Origin: Terriglobia bacterium
GTDB taxonomy: Bacteria; Acidobacteriota; Terriglobia; Acidiferrales; UBA7541
Direction: 5' to 3'
Length of the DNA stretch: 64,000 nucleotides
NCBI GenBank assembly: GCA_023512135.1
Contig: JAIMAG010000004.1
Span: forward strand, 124,001-188,000
The notes under the pieces were generated by a model that made no database searches, was not told the DNA's origin, and worked only from the letters and a program-made list of their open reading frames with translations. Of the stretch, positions 38,821 to 49,355 are shown in pieces. Position 1 is the stretch's first letter, and the number at the start of each line of letters is the position of its first letter. A program made the position numbers and the translations under genes.

Positions 38821-40284
38821 ATGCCGACTCTGTTCCCCAATCCCGAAGAACTGGCGCTGATTCTGCCCCAGATCTGGCTGGCTGCGTTCGGTCTGGCCAT
38901 CCTGCTGCTGGATTTTCTGCTGGGCCCGCGCCAGAAATGGGTGAATGCGTTTGGCGCGCTGCTCGGGGTGGCGGCCAGCGGAGTGGCGCTGTGGCGGCTG
39001 CGAGGCGTCCATGCCGTCGGTGTGCCCGGCTTCGGAGGCGCGATTGTCGTGGACCCGTTTTTCGTGTTTTTCGGGTTCCTGTTTCTTGCCTCCACCGCCC
39101 TGGTCATTCTGCTTTCGGTGCGCTACCTCGAAGTAGAAGAAGAGCACCGCGGCGAATACTACGCGCTGATGCTGTTCGCCACCGTCGGCATGATGTTCCT
39201 GGCTGCCGGCACCGACCTGGTGGTGATTTTCGTGGCGCTGGAGACGATGGCCGCCTCCTTCTATGTGCTCACCGGCTACCTGCGGCGGGACAAGCGCTCC
39301 AATGAAGCCGCTCTGAAATATCTACTGCTGGGCGCGTTCAGCTCGGGGCTGCTGGCGTATGGATTTTCGGTGCTGTACGGAATGGCCGGCTCGACGCGGC
39401 TGACGGAAATCGGCTATGCATTTCGCACCCCGAGCAATGAAATCTTCCCCGTGGTGGCGCTGGTGGCCGTCGCTGCCGGACTGTTTTTCAAGGTGGCCGC
39501 TGTACCCTTCCACCAGTGGGCTCCCGATGTGTACGAAGGCGCGCCCACACCGGTGACCGCCTATGTGAGTGTGGCCTCGAAAGCAGCCAGTTTCGCGGTG
39601 CTCATGCGTTTGTTCCTGGTGGTCTTTGAACCGATGCGCGCGAACTGGGAGCTGCTGCTCGGCGGTATCGCGCTGGCGACGATGACTTGGGGCAACCTGG
39701 CCGCTCTCACGCAGACCAACGTGAAACGCCTGCTGGCCTACAGCTCGATTGCGCACGTCGGTTACATCCTGCTGGGTCTGGTAGCCGGCAACGAAACTGG
39801 CCTGAAAGGCATGGCGTTTTACCTGTTTGCCTACGCGTTCATGAACACCGGCGCGTTTGCTATCGTCATTCTGCTGCGGCGCAAAGGCGTGATCGGCGAC
39901 GAGCTGGACGACATGAACGGCCTGATCTACCGCAACCCCACCGCCGCCGTGCTGATGGTGATTTTTCTGATTTCGCTGGCCGGCATCCCGCCGACCGCCG
40001 GTTTTCTGGGCAAATATTTCATCTTCCTGTCTCTGATCGAATCGCAACACTACCTGCTGGCGGTGTTTGCGGTGCTCTACATTGTTCCGGCGGTGTACTA
40101 TTATTTCCGCATTGTCGTGCACATGTGGCTGCGCGAGGCAACCGACGCAACTCGTCCGGCAATCTCCCCGGCGCAGGCCGTCGCGCTGGCCGCCTGCACT
40201 CTGGTGACGCTCGGCGCGCTGCTCTACGCGGAACCGTTCGTGCGCCTGGCCACCTACTCGCTGCTCGGCTCTGTTGTCCGCTAG
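38821..40284 (+). CDS. nuoN: NADH-quinone oxidoreductase subunit N (cluster 1)
   Basis: Third antiporter-like subunit, 487 residues. Signature segments are VALETMAASFYVLTGYLRRD, HQWAPDVYEGAPTPVTAYVS, VKRLLAYSSIAHVGYILLG and AGIPPTAGFLGKYFIF. It is the last nuo gene of cluster 1, and atpZ begins 11 bases after its stop with no terminator between, so nuo and F0 genes appear to share a transcript. Confidence 0.95.
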   Translation: MPTLFPNPEELALILPQIWLAAFGLAILLLDFLLGPRQKWVNAFGALLGVAASGVALWRLRGVHAVGVPGFGGAIVVDPFFVFFGFLFLASTALVILLSVRYLEVEEEHRGEYYALMLFATVGMMFLAAGTDLVVIFVALETMAASFYVLTGYLRRDKRSNEAALKYLLLGAFSSGLLAYGFSVLYGMAGSTRLTEIGYAFRTPSNEIFPVVALVAVAAGLFFKVAAVPFHQWAPDVYEGAPTPVTAYVSVASKAASFAVLMRLFLVVFEPMRANWELLLGGIALATMTWGNLAALTQTNVKRLLAYSSIAHVGYILLGLVAGNETGLKGMAFYLFAYAFMNTGAFAIVILLRRKGVIGDELDDMNGLIYRNPTAAVLMVIFLISLAGIPPTAGFLGKYFIFLSLIESQHYLLAVFAVLYIVPAVYYYFRIVVHMWLREATDATRPAISPAQAVALAACTLVTLGALLYAEPFVRLATYSLLGSVVR

Positions 40285-40295
40285 CCGAAGGTCCG

Positions 40296-40553
40296 ATGCC
40301 CGTCGAAGAGCCACCGCGGAAACGTCCAACCGCTTTTCTTCGCGCTCTGGCCTATGCCATGGAGCTGCCGTTCATCCTGGTGGGCGGAGTGGTCATCGGC
40401 GGAGGCATCGGCTGGTGGCTCGACCAGCAAGCGGGTACACTGCCGCTGTTGGCGATCATGCTGGGTCTGCTCGGGTTCATCGCGGGCTTGCGGGAGATTC
40501 TCCGACGCATCCCCAAAAATGACGAGAAAAGATCCGAACACGGGGACGGTTGA
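40296..40553 (+). CDS. atpZ: AtpZ-like F0F1 ATPase assembly protein
   Basis: A 85-residue protein with two hydrophobic hairpin helices (ELPFILVGGVVIGGGIGWWL and PLLAIMLGLLGFIAGLREIL) and a basic N-terminus (PRKRPTAFLRALA). This is the AtpZ (AtpI-like) arrangement found upstream of F0 genes; AtpZ/AtpI help c-ring assembly and Mg2+/Ca2+ handling. It overlaps atpI by 35 bases in another frame. Confidence 0.85.
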   Translation: MPVEEPPRKRPTAFLRALAYAMELPFILVGGVVIGGGIGWWLDQQAGTLPLLAIMLGLLGFIAGLREILRRIPKNDEKRSEHGDG

Positions 40554-40950
40554 AGCGTTCTATCGCGTGGCGGAGCGACAGATCGAACTCTGGACCCTGC
40601 GGGTGGGTGCCGTCGCAGCCGTCGTCGCAGGCCTGGGTTGGAGCTGGGCCGCGGCGGGCGGCGTGCTGTTGGGCGCGGCGCTGGCGTGGCTCAACTTCCG
40701 CTGGCTGAAGCAGGCCGTGGCGGCACTCGAACACGTCTCGGTGGCGCAGACCCACGGGGACATTGTCCGCATCCCGCGTCGCACATACGTGAAGTTCTTC
40801 GGGCGCTACGTGTTGCTGCTCGCAGTGCTTTATGTTATCTTTTCGCGTTCTTGGTTGCCGGTCGGTGCCGTTTTTGCCGGCCTGTTTGCGCTGGTGGCGG
40901 CTGTGCTGGGCGCTATGATCGTGGCGCTGATTTGCCGCCCGGACCGCTAG
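40519..40950 (+). CDS. atpI: ATP synthase subunit I (AtpI)
   Basis: A 143-residue membrane protein with about four hydrophobic segments (VGAVAAVVAGLGWSWAAAGG, LLGAALAWLNFRWL, YVLLLAVLYVIFSRSWLPVG and AVFAGLFALVAAVLGAMIVA). The YVKFFGRYVLLL and LNFRWLKQ segments fit the ATP synthase I family. AtpI acts as a chaperone for the c-ring. The ATG at 40519 lies inside atpZ. atpB follows after 64 bases containing a strong AGGAGG site about 35 bases before its ATG. Confidence 0.82.
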   Translation: MTRKDPNTGTVEAFYRVAERQIELWTLRVGAVAAVVAGLGWSWAAAGGVLLGAALAWLNFRWLKQAVAALEHVSVAQTHGDIVRIPRRTYVKFFGRYVLLLAVLYVIFSRSWLPVGAVFAGLFALVAAVLGAMIVALICRPDR

Positions 40951-41014
40951 CCCCGCCCAGTCCTGCGATTTCAGGAGGAAGCTCTCCGGGTCAAACACTG
41001 CGAACGTCTGCCCT

Positions 41015-41827
41015 ATGGAACACGAACCCTCTTTCCTGACCGTCTGGTTCAATCATTGGTTTGGCGGCCCGGTGCTGGCGTTGCTGCATGCGCTCGGGAT
41101 TCAACCGCACGACCCTGCCCACCCGATTCCGGAATACATCGTGATGGAAATCTTCGTTTTCCTGTTTGCCGTGGTCTTCGTGCTCTGGTTGAAACGGCGT
41201 CTGTCGGTGGAGCGGCCCGGGGCAGTGCAGCAGTGCGTGGAGATGTTGCTCACCAACCCGATGGGCGTGGGCGTGCGCGACCTGCTCGACGATATGGTCG
41301 GCCACGGCGCCCGCCGCTACATGCCGGTGCTGGGCAGCATCGGGATTTTCATCCTGCTCAGCAATCTGATCAGCCTGATTCCCATTTTCACTTCACCGAC
41401 CGCGCATCCTTCGGTGCCCTTTGCCTGCGCATTGCTGGTGTTCGGCTACTACCATTTTTGTGGACTGCGGAAACACGGGCCGCTCAAGTACGGCCAGCAC
41501 TTTCTGGGGCCGGTGCTGCTCATGTCGCCTCTGATGCTGCTGATTGAGTTGGTCAGCCATCTGGCGCGGCTGCTCTCGCTCACCGTTCGTCTCTGGGTGA
41601 ACATGGTGGTCAGTGAAATGCTGTACCTGATTTTTCTGGGTCTGACCCTGTCCCTGATGCTGTTTGCAGGTGAAGGGAACCCGGCCGGATATGTTCTTGC
41701 CGCGGTGCCTCTGATTTTTCCGATTGTCTTTATTCTGCTGCACCTGTTCGTCGGCGTGCTGCAAGCATTCGTCTTCACGCTGCTGCCTGTGATCTACGTT
41801 GGCGGGGCAGTCGCCGAAGAGCATTGA
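41015..41827 (+). CDS. atpB: ATP synthase F0 subunit a
   Basis: Stator membrane subunit that forms the ion half-channels, 270 residues. The essential arginine is in helix SHLARLLSLTVRLWVNMVVS (Arg of the TVRL motif). The C-terminal helix HLFVGVLQAFVFTLLPVIYV with Gln is also conserved. The N-terminal periplasmic part is short. The only in-frame start near the family N-terminus is ATG at 41015, although the best ribosome-binding site is about 35 bases upstream, leaving initiation efficiency uncertain. Confidence 0.95.
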   Translation: MEHEPSFLTVWFNHWFGGPVLALLHALGIQPHDPAHPIPEYIVMEIFVFLFAVVFVLWLKRRLSVERPGAVQQCVEMLLTNPMGVGVRDLLDDMVGHGARRYMPVLGSIGIFILLSNLISLIPIFTSPTAHPSVPFACALLVFGYYHFCGLRKHGPLKYGQHFLGPVLLMSPLMLLIELVSHLARLLSLTVRLWVNMVVSEMLYLIFLGLTLSLMLFAGEGNPAGYVLAAVPLIFPIVFILLHLFVGVLQAFVFTLLPVIYVGGAVAEEH

Positions 41828-41848
41828 TTCGTCTGGCATGATAACGGC

Positions 41849-41874
41849 CGTGCAGTGTGATCCCGGACTGCACG
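41849..41874 (+). other. Stable hairpin in the atpB-atpE gap
   Basis: CGTGCAGT (41849-41856) pairs perfectly with ACTGCACG (41867-41874) around a 10-base loop. No T-run follows, so it is not a terminator. It precedes an A-rich leader and AAAGGAG site for atpE. It could be an mRNA processing or stability element that raises subunit c output. Confidence 0.5.
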
Positions 41875-41926
41875 AGGATGACCGGGAGCCACCTCCTGCG
41901 GCCTTCTAATACAAAAGGAGACGTTG

Positions 41927-42235
41927 ATGAGAAAAATTTCCGTAGTGCTGATGGCAGTTCTGGCCGCTACCGTGCTCGCGCCGGCGGCGCTGGCGCAAGA
42001 GGGCGGCGGCGCGAGCAGCGTGAACTGGGTCGCACTGACAGCTGGCTTCTCAATGGCCATCGCTTCGGCAGCCTGCGGTTACGCCCAGGCCAAAGCCGTT
42101 TCCGCGGCCTGCGAGGGTTTCGCCCGCAACCCGGGCGCTGCGCCGGCGATTCGCTTCGCCATCATTCTGGCGCTGGTGCTGATCGAGTCGATGGCGCTGT
42201 ACACCTTTGCCATCATCTTCCTGAAAGTCAGCTAG
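41927..42235 (+). CDS. atpE: ATP synthase F0 subunit c with N-terminal signal-like sequence and Na+-type ligand residues
   Basis: Rotor ring subunit, 102 residues. The first 24 residues (MRKISVVLMAVLAATVLAPA, then ALAQ) look like a cleavable signal peptide, ahead of the two-helix hairpin. The polar loop is GFARNP. Aligned without gaps to the Ilyobacter tartaricus c subunit, Gln54, Glu87, Ser88 and Tyr92 occupy the positions of Gln32, Glu65, Ser66 and Tyr70; the Thr67 position is Met89. An AAAGGAG site lies 6 bases before the ATG. This is the last gene before a strong terminator; atpF, atpH, atpA, atpG, atpD and atpC are not in the window. Confidence 0.95.
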   Translation: MRKISVVLMAVLAATVLAPAALAQEGGGASSVNWVALTAGFSMAIASAACGYAQAKAVSAACEGFARNPGAAPAIRFAIILALVLIESMALYTFAIIFLKVS

Positions 42236-42252
42236 ACCGAACCAGAACTTTG

Positions 42253-42288
42253 CGGCCCGGGGCGATGTGCTCCGGGCCGTTTGTTTTT
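42253..42288 (+). terminator. Strong terminator of the nuo-atp operon
   Basis: CGGCCCGG (42253-42260) pairs with CCGGGCCG (42272-42279); TTTGTTTTT follows. It ends the plus-strand operon and sits between two convergent respiratory operons. The minus strand has no T-run, so it is unidirectional. Confidence 0.85.
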
Positions 42289-42346
42289 CTGTGGACGATG
42301 CGCGCGGGGATCCCGCAGACGATTTAGTGTGCTTCGTACTGCGTGG

Positions 42347-43786
42347 TCAGCGGAACGACGCGGCAGCCAGCTCGGCGATGCGCATCAGGTGTCCCGGGAA
42401 AATACCCAGCAGCAGTGTGCCGGCGGCCGTAGCTGCCAGTACGAGACCGGTGCCTGCAGGCACGGGTTCGCGCGCGGCGTGCTCATAGGTTGGGTCGGGC
42501 TCCCGGAAATACATGTAGAGAATCACCCGCAGGTAGTAGTACGCGCCGAGCAGAGTGTTGACGGCCGCCAGCACGACCAGACCGAGCAGTTCAGCGCGCA
42601 GGCCAGCCACAAAGACGTAGAATTTGCCCAGGAAGCCCGCCGTCAGGGGCAGTCCGAGCAACGAAAGCAAATAGAGCGAAAGCGTGGCGGCCACCACCGG
42701 CTCGCGCCGGGCCAAGCCGGCGTAGTCTTCCAGGGTGAGCCGTCGTTCGCCGCGTCCGGCCAGGTGCGCTACCAGTGTGAAAGCCCCCAACTTCATCAGC
42801 GCGTAGGCAGCCAGGTAATAGAGCGCGGCAGCGTAGGCGGCTTCCGTGCCCGCGGCTAGCGCCACCAGGATGTAGCCGGCATGGGCGATGGAGCTGTAGG
42901 CCAGCATGCGTTTCACGTTCGACTGCACCAGCGCCGCCAGGTTGCCCACGAACATCGTCAGCGCTGCGGAACCCCACAGCACCCAGAACCAGAGCAGCGT
43001 CGCCGGCAGCACCGTCCCCGCGATGCGCAGCAGTACGGCAAACGCGGCGGCTTTCGGCGCCGTGCTCAGCAGCGCCGTGACGGGTGCCGGAGCGCCTTCG
43101 TAGACGTCGGGCGTCCACACGTGAAAGGGTGCGCTGGCGACTTTGAAGGCCAGTCCGATGAACACCAGCGCCAGCCCCAGCTTCAGCAGCAGCACGCTGG
43201 CCACGCCTTCGGCCACCTGCTCCAGCCGGGCCGTTCCGGTGGCGCCGTACACGAGGGCCACGCCGAACAGGAAAAACGCCGTGGCGAACGAGCCGAGCAG
43301 GAAGTATTTCAGCGCCGATTCGTTCGCGCGGAGCGCCTCGCGCCGGTAGCTGGCCAGGATGTAGGTGGACAGCGAGCTGATTTCGAGCCCGATGAACACC
43401 GTGACCAGCTCGGCTGCGGCCGCCATCACGCCCATGCCCACACTGCCCAGCAGCACGAGGGCGTAGAATTCTCCGTGCGGCAGGTTTTCCCGGTCCAGGT
43501 ACGCGCGCGCCGCCAGCATCACGAGCAGCGCCGTCGCGTAGATCAGCAGGCGCAGGAAAAACGTGAACGGATCGGCCTGGATCAGGTGGAAGAAAGCGGG
43601 GCCCGCATCGCTGCGCACCAGCACGGCGGCGCCCAGTGCCGCGGCAGCTCCCAGCATCCCGAGCCAGGAAAGCGCAGCTTTGTGTTCGCGGCGCAGGAAC
43701 GGCTCGAGCAGCATCACGATCGTGCCGAACACCGCCGCGAGGATTTCCGGCAGCAGCCGGTAATAGTCGGTCGCAGCAGGGAGCAT
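42347..43786 (-). CDS. nuoN: NADH-quinone oxidoreductase subunit N (cluster 2)
   Basis: Antiporter-like subunit, 479 residues, last gene of the minus-strand cluster. Motifs: VFIGLEISSLSTYILASYRR, HVWTPDVYEGAPAPVTALLS, VKRMLAYSSIAHAGYILVAL and LGLPLTAGFLGKFYVF. It differs widely from the cluster 1 NuoN (for instance HQWAPDVYEG there), so the two clusters are old paralogues or were acquired separately rather than recently duplicated. It starts 9 bases after nuoM. Confidence 0.95.
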   Translation of the reverse strand: MLPAATDYYRLLPEILAAVFGTIVMLLEPFLRREHKAALSWLGMLGAAAALGAAVLVRSDAGPAFFHLIQADPFTFFLRLLIYATALLVMLAARAYLDRENLPHGEFYALVLLGSVGMGVMAAAAELVTVFIGLEISSLSTYILASYRREALRANESALKYFLLGSFATAFFLFGVALVYGATGTARLEQVAEGVASVLLLKLGLALVFIGLAFKVASAPFHVWTPDVYEGAPAPVTALLSTAPKAAAFAVLLRIAGTVLPATLLWFWVLWGSAALTMFVGNLAALVQSNVKRMLAYSSIAHAGYILVALAAGTEAAYAAALYYLAAYALMKLGAFTLVAHLAGRGERRLTLEDYAGLARREPVVAATLSLYLLSLLGLPLTAGFLGKFYVFVAGLRAELLGLVVLAAVNTLLGAYYYLRVILYMYFREPDPTYEHAAREPVPAGTGLVLAATAAGTLLLGIFPGHLMRIAELAAASFR

Positions 43787-43795
43787 CGTTTCCTG

Positions 43796-45382
43796 TCACT
43801 CCACCGGGTGCATGTCTTGTCGCAGACGTTCGAGTTCTCTGAGCATTTGTGCCGGGTCAGGTCGCTCCGGCGCCACTGGGCCAACGTTGTGCACCGCGGG
43901 CCGTTCCATCTCACGCAGCACCCGCGCAGTGGCCGCTTCCATCCGGGTGATGAACATCGGCGAACCGATGCCCATCCAGAGGATGAGCCCGGCCAGCGTG
44001 GCCAGCAGGATGCGTTCGCGGCGGTCGGCGTCGGGCAGGTGCCGGTTCGGCTCCGCTGTGACCGCGCCGAAAAATACCCGCTGGTAAGACCACAGCAAAT
44101 AGACCGCCGACAGGATGATCCCGCAGGCGGCCAGCGCAGCCCACCATTTCTCGACGCGGAAGACGCCCAGCAGAATCAGGAACTCGCCCACGAAACCGTT
44201 CAGCATCGGCAGTCCCAGCGACGACAGGCAGAGCAGCAGATAGAATGCCGCCAGCACCGGCATCGGCGTGGCCAGTCCGCCGAACGCGTCGATCTGGTGC
44301 GTGTGCCGTCGGTCGTAGAGCATTCCTGCCACCAGAAAGAGCCCGCCGGTCGAGATGCCGTGGTTCAGCATCTGGTAGATAGCGCCTTCGATCCCGATGG
44401 CATTGAAGGCAAAAATGCCGAGCACCACGAATCCCAGGTGGCTCACCGAGGAATACGCGATCAGCTTCTTCAGGTCTGGCTGCACCATGGCCACCAGCGC
44501 CCCGTAGAGAATGCCTGCGATCGCCAGCACAGCAATGCCGGGGGCCAGCAGGCGCGAGGCTTCCGGGAACAGCGGCAGGCAGAAGCGCAACAGACCGTAG
44601 GTGCCCATCTTCAGCAGCACGCCGGCCAGAATCACCGACCCCGCTGTGGGGGCTTCGACGTGCGCGTCGGGCAGCCAGGTGTGCAGCGGGAAGAGCGGCA
44701 CCTTGATGGCAAAGGCGAGGAAGAACGCGCTGAACAGCAGCAGCTCGGTCACTGGCGACAGCACCAGGACGCCGTTCACCAGCAGCGCTTGAATTCGCGG
44801 CAGGTCGAAGGTGCCGGTGACCGCGTACAGCCACAGAATGGCCACCAGCATCAGCACCGAGCCGGCCATCGTGAACAGCACAAACTTGATCGCCGCGTAG
44901 ATGCGCCGCTCATGTCCCCAGATGCCGATCAGGAAATACATCGGCACCAGCATCACTTCCCAGAAGACAAAGAACAGGAACAGGTCGAGCGCAACGAACA
45001 CGCCCACCATCCCCGTCTCCAGCACCAGCAGCAGGATGTGGAACATGCGCACGCGTTCCGTAATTCCGCGCCAGGAGGCCAGCACGGCCACCGGTACCAG
45101 AAACGTCGTCAGCAGCACCAGGAACAGGCTGATGCCGTCCACACCGAGGTGGTAGTGGATGGGCGGAGATTCAATCCACGGCCGCATCTCCTCGAACTGA
45201 TAGCCAGGCCAGGTGCGATCAAAGCCAGCGAGCAGCAGCAGCGAAAGTGCGAAATTGGCCAGCGCCACGGTCAGCGCCGCACGCCGAATCCACAGGTGGT
45301 CTTCGGCCCGCAACAGCAGCAAGCCCAGCGCACCGGCAGCGGGCAGGAAAACGACGATGGTCAGCAACAGATTCTCCGGCAC
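43796..45382 (-). CDS. nuoM: NADH-quinone oxidoreductase subunit M (cluster 2)
   Basis: Antiporter-like subunit of 528 residues. FLFFVFWEVMLVPMYFLIGI, HTWLPDAHVEAPTAGSVILA and IAYSSVSHLGFVVLGIFAF are typical NuoM motifs. The C-terminal ~50 residues form a charged cytoplasmic tail (AATARVLREMERPAVHNVG onward). The start is GTG, one base after the nuoL stop codon. Confidence 0.95.
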   Translation of the reverse strand: MPENLLLTIVVFLPAAGALGLLLLRAEDHLWIRRAALTVALANFALSLLLLAGFDRTWPGYQFEEMRPWIESPPIHYHLGVDGISLFLVLLTTFLVPVAVLASWRGITERVRMFHILLLVLETGMVGVFVALDLFLFFVFWEVMLVPMYFLIGIWGHERRIYAAIKFVLFTMAGSVLMLVAILWLYAVTGTFDLPRIQALLVNGVLVLSPVTELLLFSAFFLAFAIKVPLFPLHTWLPDAHVEAPTAGSVILAGVLLKMGTYGLLRFCLPLFPEASRLLAPGIAVLAIAGILYGALVAMVQPDLKKLIAYSSVSHLGFVVLGIFAFNAIGIEGAIYQMLNHGISTGGLFLVAGMLYDRRHTHQIDAFGGLATPMPVLAAFYLLLCLSSLGLPMLNGFVGEFLILLGVFRVEKWWAALAACGIILSAVYLLWSYQRVFFGAVTAEPNRHLPDADRRERILLATLAGLILWMGIGSPMFITRMEAATARVLREMERPAVHNVGPVAPERPDPAQMLRELERLRQDMHPVE

Positions 45383-45383
45383 G

Positions 45384-47318
<1,935 letters not shown>

Positions 47319-47621
47319 CTAGAGCTTCAACAAGTTGATGCGTTCGACGTTCAGCGTCTGCCGGTTTCGCGCCAGCAGAAGGATGATGGCCAGCCCCACG
47401 GCCGCCTCGGCGGCAGCCACAATAATCACAAAGAACACGTACACCTGGCCGGACAGCTCGCCCCACTGGCGGCTGAACGTGACGAACGCCAGATTCACCG
47501 CGTTCAACATCAGCTCGATGGACATGAACAGTGTGATGATGTTTCGCTTGAAGAGAAAGCCGATCACGCCCAGTCCGAACAGGATTGCGCTCAGGGTCAG
47601 ATAGTAGCTGGGCGACACCAC
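47319..47621 (-). CDS. nuoK: NADH-quinone oxidoreductase subunit K (cluster 2)
   Basis: 100 residues, three helices. Both functional glutamates are kept: Glu36 in [13 protein letters not shown] and Glu72 in [13 protein letters not shown]. The GTG start lies directly after the nuoJ stop. Same length as the cluster 1 copy but only moderately similar. Confidence 0.95.
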   Translation of the reverse strand: MVSPSYYLTLSAILFGLGVIGFLFKRNIITLFMSIELMLNAVNLAFVTFSRQWGELSGQVYVFFVIIVAAAEAAVGLAIILLLARNRQTLNVERINLLKL

Positions 47622-47622
47622 G

Positions 47623-48123
47623 TCAGGATTCCCTCCGGCCGAGCACCACGGTGCCCAGGATGGCCACCAGAATCAGAATCGCCGTCAGTTCGAACGGCAG
47701 AACAAACTCGCGGAACAACAGCTGAGCGAGCCGGCGGGTGGGCTCGCTTTCGGCCGGGGCAGCCGGCAGCGCCAGCGCCGAGGCCCCGTCGGCCACCCAC
47801 CAGGCGAACTGCACAGTCAGGTAGATGGCCAGCGGCAGGCCGGCATAGCGCGCCATGCGGCTCCACGAGGTGCGCTCTTCTTCGCCGGCGTTCAGCAGCA
47901 TGATCACAAACACGAACAGCACCATGATCGCGCCCGCATAGACGATCACCTGCACTGCGGCAATGAAGTCCGCCCCCTGCAGCAGGTACAGGCCGGCCAG
48001 CGCCACCATGACCACGATCAGCGACAGCGCGCTCCGAATCGGATGCCGCGCCAGGATCAGACTGAGCGCGCCGGCAATCGCCACCGCAGCCAGCACGATA
48101 AACAGAACGAGCTCGAGCGTCAC
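47623..48123 (-). CDS. nuoJ: NADH-quinone oxidoreductase subunit J (cluster 2)
   Basis: 166-residue membrane subunit. [20 protein letters not shown] and [20 protein letters not shown] are the typical N-terminal and helix 3 segments. The GTG start overlaps the nuoH stop by 4 bases. nuoI, normally between H and J, is therefore absent here as in cluster 1. Confidence 0.95.
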   Translation of the reverse strand: MTLELVLFIVLAAVAIAGALSLILARHPIRSALSLIVVMVALAGLYLLQGADFIAAVQVIVYAGAIMVLFVFVIMLLNAGEEERTSWSRMARYAGLPLAIYLTVQFAWWVADGASALALPAAPAESEPTRRLAQLLFREFVLPFELTAILILVAILGTVVLGRRES

Positions 48124-49355
48124 CGCAGCACCCCCGCCAGACCCCCGGACTCGCGCAGCAGTACGACCAGTGCGGTCACCAGTGCGTTCAGTGTGGCCAC
48201 CGGCAGCAGAACCTTCCAGCCGAAAGCCATCAGCTTGTCATAGCGGAACCGCGGCAGAGTCCCGCGCACCCACACGTAGACAAACAGCAGCAGAAACACC
48301 TTCGTCAGAAACCAGAACGGCCCCTGCACCAGCGGAAGGATCATCGGCTGTGCGACCGCCCAGGCCGCACCGCCCAGCAGCGCACCGAGCAGCGCCAGCA
48401 CCCCGCGTGCAAACCCGCGGTGATGCCGCAGCGCATCCACCAGCAGCAACGCACCACCACCGCCCAGCACCACCGTTGGCAGGTACACCGTCCAGGCAAA
48501 CGCGCCGGTCGTCGGCAGCGGCGACTCCCAACCGCCGAGAAACAGCAGCGTGGCCAGGCAGGAAGCGATCACCATGGCCGTGTACTCGGCCATGAAGAAC
48601 ATGGCGAACTGAAAACTGGAGTATTCGGTGTGGAAGCCGGCCACCAGCTCCGTTTCCGCTTCGGGCAGATCAAACGGCGCACGGTTGGTTTCCGCGATTG
48701 CCGAGGTGAAATAGCAGAGGAAGCCGACCAGCTGCGGAAGCAGAAACCAGCGCGGTACGGCGCCGAACCAGTAGCCCTGTTGTGCAGCCACGATCTCGCG
48801 GAGGTTGAACGAGCCCGCCAGCAGCACCACGCCGATGACCGAAAGCGTCAAGGAAATCTCGTAGCTGATCATCTGCGCCGAGCTGCGCAGTCCGCCCATC
48901 AGCGCATACTTGCTGTTCGAAGCCCAGCCCGCCAGCGCCACGCCGTAGACGCCCAGCGCCGTAATCGCAAACAGAAACAGCAGCCCCAGCTCGACTTCGG
49001 CGACCGCCAGCGTCGTGCGCACGCCGAAGATTTCTATTTCCGCCGGCCCGAAAGGAATGACCGCCAACCCGCTCAGCGCCAGCGAAAGCGCCAGGAACGG
49101 AGCCAGGTAGTACACCAGCCGGTCGGCCCCCTGCGGCTCGACGCCTTCTTTGAACAGGAATTTCAGCCCGTCGGCCAGCGGCTGCAGCAGCCCGTGCGGC
49201 CCCACGCGGTACGGCCCCAGGCGCGACTGAATGTGTCCGACCACCTTGCGCTCGAACCAGGAAAGATAAGCCACCGCCGTCAACGCCAGGAACAGCAGGA
49301 TGCCCGTCTTCACCAGGGCCACCAGCAGCAGGGGATAGGCTTCGAACAGCGTCAC
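48120..49355 (-). CDS. nuoH: NADH-quinone oxidoreductase subunit H (cluster 2)
   Basis: 411-residue membrane subunit. SWFERKVVGHIQSRLGPYRV, GLRSSAQMISYEISLTLSVI and IAETNRAPFDLPEAETELVA are diagnostic loops of the quinone-channel subunit. The start is GTG, overlapping the nuoG stop by 4 bases. The end overlaps nuoJ by 4 bases. Confidence 0.95.
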   Translation of the reverse strand: MTLFEAYPLLLVALVKTGILLFLALTAVAYLSWFERKVVGHIQSRLGPYRVGPHGLLQPLADGLKFLFKEGVEPQGADRLVYYLAPFLALSLALSGLAVIPFGPAEIEIFGVRTTLAVAEVELGLLFLFAITALGVYGVALAGWASNSKYALMGGLRSSAQMISYEISLTLSVIGVVLLAGSFNLREIVAAQQGYWFGAVPRWFLLPQLVGFLCYFTSAIAETNRAPFDLPEAETELVAGFHTEYSSFQFAMFFMAEYTAMVIASCLATLLFLGGWESPLPTTGAFAWTVYLPTVVLGGGGALLLVDALRHHRGFARGVLALLGALLGGAAWAVAQPMILPLVQGPFWFLTKVFLLLFVYVWVRGTLPRFRYDKLMAFGWKVLLPVATLNALVTALVVLLRESGGLAGVLR

